The translations under genes and the position numbers were made by a program. The notes under the pieces are model-generated. The model ran no database searches, had not been told where the DNA came from, and saw only the letters and a list, made by a program, of their open reading frames with translations. From JACCTI01 sp963791565 (GTDB lineage: Bacteria; Verrucomicrobiota; Verrucomicrobiia; Chthoniobacterales; UBA10450), in the NCBI GenBank assembly GCA_963791565.1, contig CAWBSX010000003.1, positions 310,001 to 374,000 on the forward strand: a stretch of DNA of 64,000 nucleotides. The letters run 5' to 3'. Each line of letters opens with the position of its first letter. Position 1 is the stretch's first letter. Of this stretch, positions 61,405 to 64,000 are shown in pieces.

Positions 61405-63198
61405 ATGGATCGACAAGCATGGTTTGCCGTTACGCTTTGCGCCATCGGTCTGGTCTTCTACGTCGTCTACACCAGTAATCATCCGCCGGCGGTTGCACCA
61501 CGGCCGTTCGTGCTCGCGTCGCCTTCGCCGAGCGTTTCTGAATTAGCTTCAGCCTCGCCGATTGCGGGAACTCCGACAGCACCTACACCCGGTCAGGAAA
61601 CCGCGCCTGCATCAGCATCGATGCCAACACCGGTTCCGGCTTTTGAAGAAAAGACGGAGACGATGCGGAATTCCGATGTCGAATTTCGCCTAACGAATCG
61701 TGGTGGCGGCATCAGTGAAGTTCGGCTTTTGAATCATGCGGCGGAGAACGGAAAAGGCGAAGTGGTCTTGAATTCGCCCGAGCATTTGCCCATCGGCGCG
61801 ATCGTCGAAAATCCGGCCGCGCCCGCGCTGGCGGAATTTACTTTCGCGCGACTGCCCGATGGCAGCGTGCAATACGAACGCGGGACGACCGACGGTCTTT
61901 CCGTGCGCAAGCATTTCAGTTTTCCGTCCACGCAGGAAAAGAAAGACAACTACGTCGCGGAAATGCAGTTCGAGTTCCGCAACGACGATGCACGCCCGCA
62001 TGCGGCGCACGATTATTTCATTGCGCTTGGTGCAACATCGCCGCTGCACCCGCGCGATATGCCGACTTACACGCGCCTCGTCTGGTGCGTCGATGGCAAA
62101 CCTAAAGCGACGGACGTGAATTGGTTTGGCGCGCAGAAATATCCCATCGTCGGCGTCGAAAAACGCGCGGCCCAGGCCATCTTTCGCGAATCGATTCCCG
62201 GCGCGGAATGGGCGGCGATGAGCAACCAGTTTTTCACCACTATCATCACGCCGTTAAACACGAAGGTTTCGCAGGTCTGGGCAGCGCGCTACGATTTGAA
62301 ACGCCCCGACACGCCCGAATTGTTTGGTCTCGAAGGTGCGATGGGAATTCTCGATTTCGAATTGCAGCCGGGCCAAACCAGCACGCTCAATTTCCAAATT
62401 TACACCGGCCCAAAGCTCTACAATCGGCTGGCAAAACTTCCGCACGACGAAGCCGAGATCATGAATTTTGGTTTCTTTAAATTAGTCAGCCAGGCGCTGC
62501 TGAATTTTCTCAACCTCCTTCACGGCTGGGTCCGAAGTTACGGCCTCGCCATCATTCTGCTGACCGCCTGTGTAAAGGCCGTGCTTTGGCCACTGCAAAA
62601 CAAGGCGAACAAATCGATGCGCCGCATGTCCGCGCTCGCGCCGAAAATGCAGGAGTTGAAAGAGAAATACAAAGACGACCCGACGAAGATGAATGCGGAA
62701 GTCATGAAGCTCTACAAAGATCATGGCGTGAATCCCGTCGGCGGTTGTCTGCCGATGATGATTCAGATTCCGATTTTCTTCGGCCTCTTCAGCATGCTCG
62801 GTCAGGCGGCGGAATTGCGGAATGCCGCCTTCCTTTGGGTAAAAGATTTGTCGCAACCTGATACTTTGGCCATCGTGCCTGGTTTAGGTTGGATCCCGAT
62901 TCTCGGCACACCCGGGGTTGGCCTGACGATCAATCTGCTCCCCATCATCATGGGCGCGAGCAACGTCTGGCTCATGCGCATGACACCGAAGACCGGCGAC
63001 GCCACTCAGCAGCGCGTCATGATGTTCATGCCGATTATTTTTCTTGTGTTCTGCTACAACTTCGCCGCCGCGCTCGCGCTTTATTACACCACACAAAACC
63101 TGTTCACCATTCTGCAGCTCTGGCATAATCAGCGGCAGCCCGCGCCGGTTTTGGAAAAGGTGACAGCGCCGAGCAAGCGTGCGAAAAAAGGACGATGA
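61405..63198 (+). CDS. yidC: Membrane protein insertase YidC
   Basis: 597-residue Gram-negative-type YidC (Oxa1 family). First helix WFAVTLCAIGLVFYVVY, a Pro/Ser/Ala-rich linker, a large periplasmic P1 domain (about residues 80-345), then the insertase core: LLTACVKAVLWPLQNKANKS, EKYKDDPTKMNAEVMKLYKD, GGCLPMMIQIPIFFGLFSML and later helices ending in a basic tail. The P1 domain supports a diderm host. It overlaps khpB by four bases. Confidence 0.95.
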   Translation: MDRQAWFAVTLCAIGLVFYVVYTSNHPPAVAPRPFVLASPSPSVSELASASPIAGTPTAPTPGQETAPASASMPTPVPAFEEKTETMRNSDVEFRLTNRGGGISEVRLLNHAAENGKGEVVLNSPEHLPIGAIVENPAAPALAEFTFARLPDGSVQYERGTTDGLSVRKHFSFPSTQEKKDNYVAEMQFEFRNDDARPHAAHDYFIALGATSPLHPRDMPTYTRLVWCVDGKPKATDVNWFGAQKYPIVGVEKRAAQAIFRESIPGAEWAAMSNQFFTTIITPLNTKVSQVWAARYDLKRPDTPELFGLEGAMGILDFELQPGQTSTLNFQIYTGPKLYNRLAKLPHDEAEIMNFGFFKLVSQALLNFLNLLHGWVRSYGLAIILLTACVKAVLWPLQNKANKSMRRMSALAPKMQELKEKYKDDPTKMNAEVMKLYKDHGVNPVGGCLPMMIQIPIFFGLFSMLGQAAELRNAAFLWVKDLSQPDTLAIVPGLGWIPILGTPGVGLTINLLPIIMGASNVWLMRMTPKTGDATQQRVMMFMPIIFLVFCYNFAAALALYYTTQNLFTILQLWHNQRQPAPVLEKVTAPSKRAKKGR

Positions 63199-63677
63199 CA
63201 CCGAAGGAATTGCTCGACACCATCCTGGGCTACCTTGGTTTTGTCACCGAGATCGACGAGCAACGCGGTGAAGGCGGCAACCTCACCCTGCAAATTTACA
63301 CTGAGGAAGCGAACCGCATCATTGGCCGCGATGGCGAGACGCTCGAGGCCATCCAGTTTCTCCTCAATCGGCTCATTCAAACCAAAGATCGTGAAGCCGA
63401 AAAAGTGATCGTCGATTGCGAGCATTATCGCTCCATGCGCGAAGACAAGATCGTCGCGCGCGTGCGCGAATTGGCGGAGCGCGTCCGCATCAGTGGGCGC
63501 TCATTGCAGTTGGAGCCGATGAATTCCTACGAACGCCGCATCGTGCACAATGCGTTCAAAGATGATCCCGATGTAGCCACATGGAGCCCGAACGATTCCG
63601 CGCGCATCAAACAGATCACATTGCTGAAGCGGCAACCGAAAAAAGAGCCGGCGGCGCAGGAAAACGCCGGAAGCTAA
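63195..63677 (+). CDS. khpB: KH/R3H RNA-binding protein (KhpB/Jag core, no Jag-N)
   Basis: 160-residue protein: KH-like domain with IIGRDGETLEAIQFLLNRL, then the R3H domain with LEPMNSYERRIVHNAFKDD. It lacks the N-terminal Jag domain seen in many firmicute homologues. In other bacteria KhpA/KhpB bind RNAs and influence cell division. Its position right after yidC is classic. The TAA-side end overlaps the convergent dehydrogenase gene by four bases. Confidence 0.92.
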   Translation: MTPKELLDTILGYLGFVTEIDEQRGEGGNLTLQIYTEEANRIIGRDGETLEAIQFLLNRLIQTKDREAEKVIVDCEHYRSMREDKIVARVRELAERVRISGRSLQLEPMNSYERRIVHNAFKDDPDVATWSPNDSARIKQITLLKRQPKKEPAAQENAGS

Positions 63678-64000
63678 CTTCCGAATTGCAGGACGATTTT
63701 GCCGCTGCGTTTATTTTGCGCCGCGTGTGCAACCGCTTCCTGCAAATTGCCTAACGAGTAGATTTTCTCGACCTTCGTCTTCAGCAAGCCGCGTTTCGCC
63801 ATGGCAAATAACGGCGCGAAAGTTTCCGCGCACTGTTGCGGTGTGGCTTGATCGTACCACTTGTTCACCCACATGCCGCGAAAGATCAGATTCTTGAAGA
63901 TGAGCAACCCATTCGGAATCTTCAGCGGCTGCAAACTCATCGCGCCGTAAGTCACCATCGTCGCTCCCGGCGCGAGCGCGTTCATCAAGCGCAACGCGCT
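63674..64000 (-). CDS. Zinc-type alcohol dehydrogenase/quinone reductase family protein, 5' end cut off
   Basis: Only the C-terminal 108 or so residues are in the window; the frame stays open to the right edge. ALAPGATMVTYGAMS is the end of the Rossmann domain, and KIYSLGNLQEAVAHAAQNKR with SGKIVLQF is the typical MDR C-terminus. The segment FRGMWVNKWYDQATPQQCAE resembles mitochondrial trans-2-enoyl-CoA reductase-type (MECR) members. An exact motif copy encodes Ser-Leu-Gly (63749-63758). Confidence 0.85.
   Translation of the reverse strand, partial: SALRLMNALAPGATMVTYGAMSLQPLKIPNGLLIFKNLIFRGMWVNKWYDQATPQQCAETFAPLFAMAKRGLLKTKVEKIYSLGNLQEAVAHAAQNKRSGKIVLQFGS

Noticed and set aside
1..64000. 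The GTTAGGC/GCCTAAC core of the motif resembles integron attC core sites
   Set aside because: Copies are single, lie inside housekeeping genes in both orientations, and lack the paired inverted arms that define attC; no integron integrase is present.
1..64000. Motif as Chi, KOPS or another polar replication-linked element
   Set aside because: Orientation is nearly balanced (about 20 against 21), whereas polar elements show strong strand skew. A genome-wide check is still needed.
1..64000. Frequent GCGATCGC-like words (HIP1-like)
   Set aside because: They fit the GC-rich codon use (GCGATC, CGATCG) and I did not see a density beyond what composition would give; not counted rigorously.

Overview
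The window looks like chromosomal DNA of a Gram-negative (diderm) bacterium of moderately high GC. LpxK, a LolC/E-type permease, a TatA/E protein, a YidC with a large periplasmic domain, a PEP-CTERM protein, a tiny COX24/bS22-like protein and the mix of verrucomicrobial-looking hypotheticals suggest Verrucomicrobia (Chthoniobacterales/Spartobacteria-like). This is an inference from families; no database search was possible. The region is densely coding, has no prophage, IS element or CRISPR array, and carries two tRNA genes.

Layout. 1-9.6 kb: acetyl-CoA synthetase (cut by the left edge), dodecin, a small membrane protein, an RlmI/K-like methyltransferase, a thrB-lpxK-LigD-polymerase operon, then ggt and a Lol-type permease. 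9.6-12.3 kb: an apparent small transcript with an intrinsic terminator, a 2H phosphodiesterase and an Hsp70, both with single-base frameshifts. 12.3-21.8 kb: two TPR proteins, an AI-2E family transporter, bcp, a NicO-like metal transporter, tRNA-Pro, rpoZ, smpB and an SDR. 21.3-25.1 kb: sdhCAB and a TPR protein. 25.2-28.7 kb: a compact NRPS (A-PCP-TE) overlapping its own Sfp-type PPTase. 28.7-34.3 kb: an ATP-grasp-like protein, ruvA, two ArnT-like glycosyltransferase paralogues around a PAP2 phosphatase, tRNA-Ser. 34.4-40.8 kb: a radical SAM protein, an OPA transporter, a decayed MerR gene, a third glycosyltransferase and an aldehyde dehydrogenase. 40.8-45.3 kb: an operon of egtB, egtD and a two-gene betaine-type ABC transporter, which may make and move ergothioneine. 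45.3-56.6 kb: mixed housekeeping genes including an acyl carrier protein, tatA, glnB-glnA (glnA frameshifted) and dnaE. 56.7-64 kb: transglutaminase, recF, YqgE, ald, a lipoprotein and rnpA-yidD-yidC-khpB.

The most striking signal is not a gene. A 10-base word, GCCTAACGAG (complement CTCGTTAGGC), usually extended by T to GCCTAACGAGT, occurs about 41 times exactly, about once per 1.6 kb, against roughly 0.1-0.2 expected by chance. It is equally common in both orientations, sits mostly inside genes in every reading frame (as Pro-Asn-Glu, Ser-Leu-Gly, Leu-Thr-Ser or Leu-Val-Arg), and several times supplies the stop codon. Its density, length and lack of polarity resemble DNA uptake sequences of Neisseria and Haemophilus. 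I know of no such system described for this kind of organism.

Three conserved genes (the 2H phosphodiesterase, Hsp70 and glnA) each carry one apparent extra base, so the sequence may contain assembly indels.
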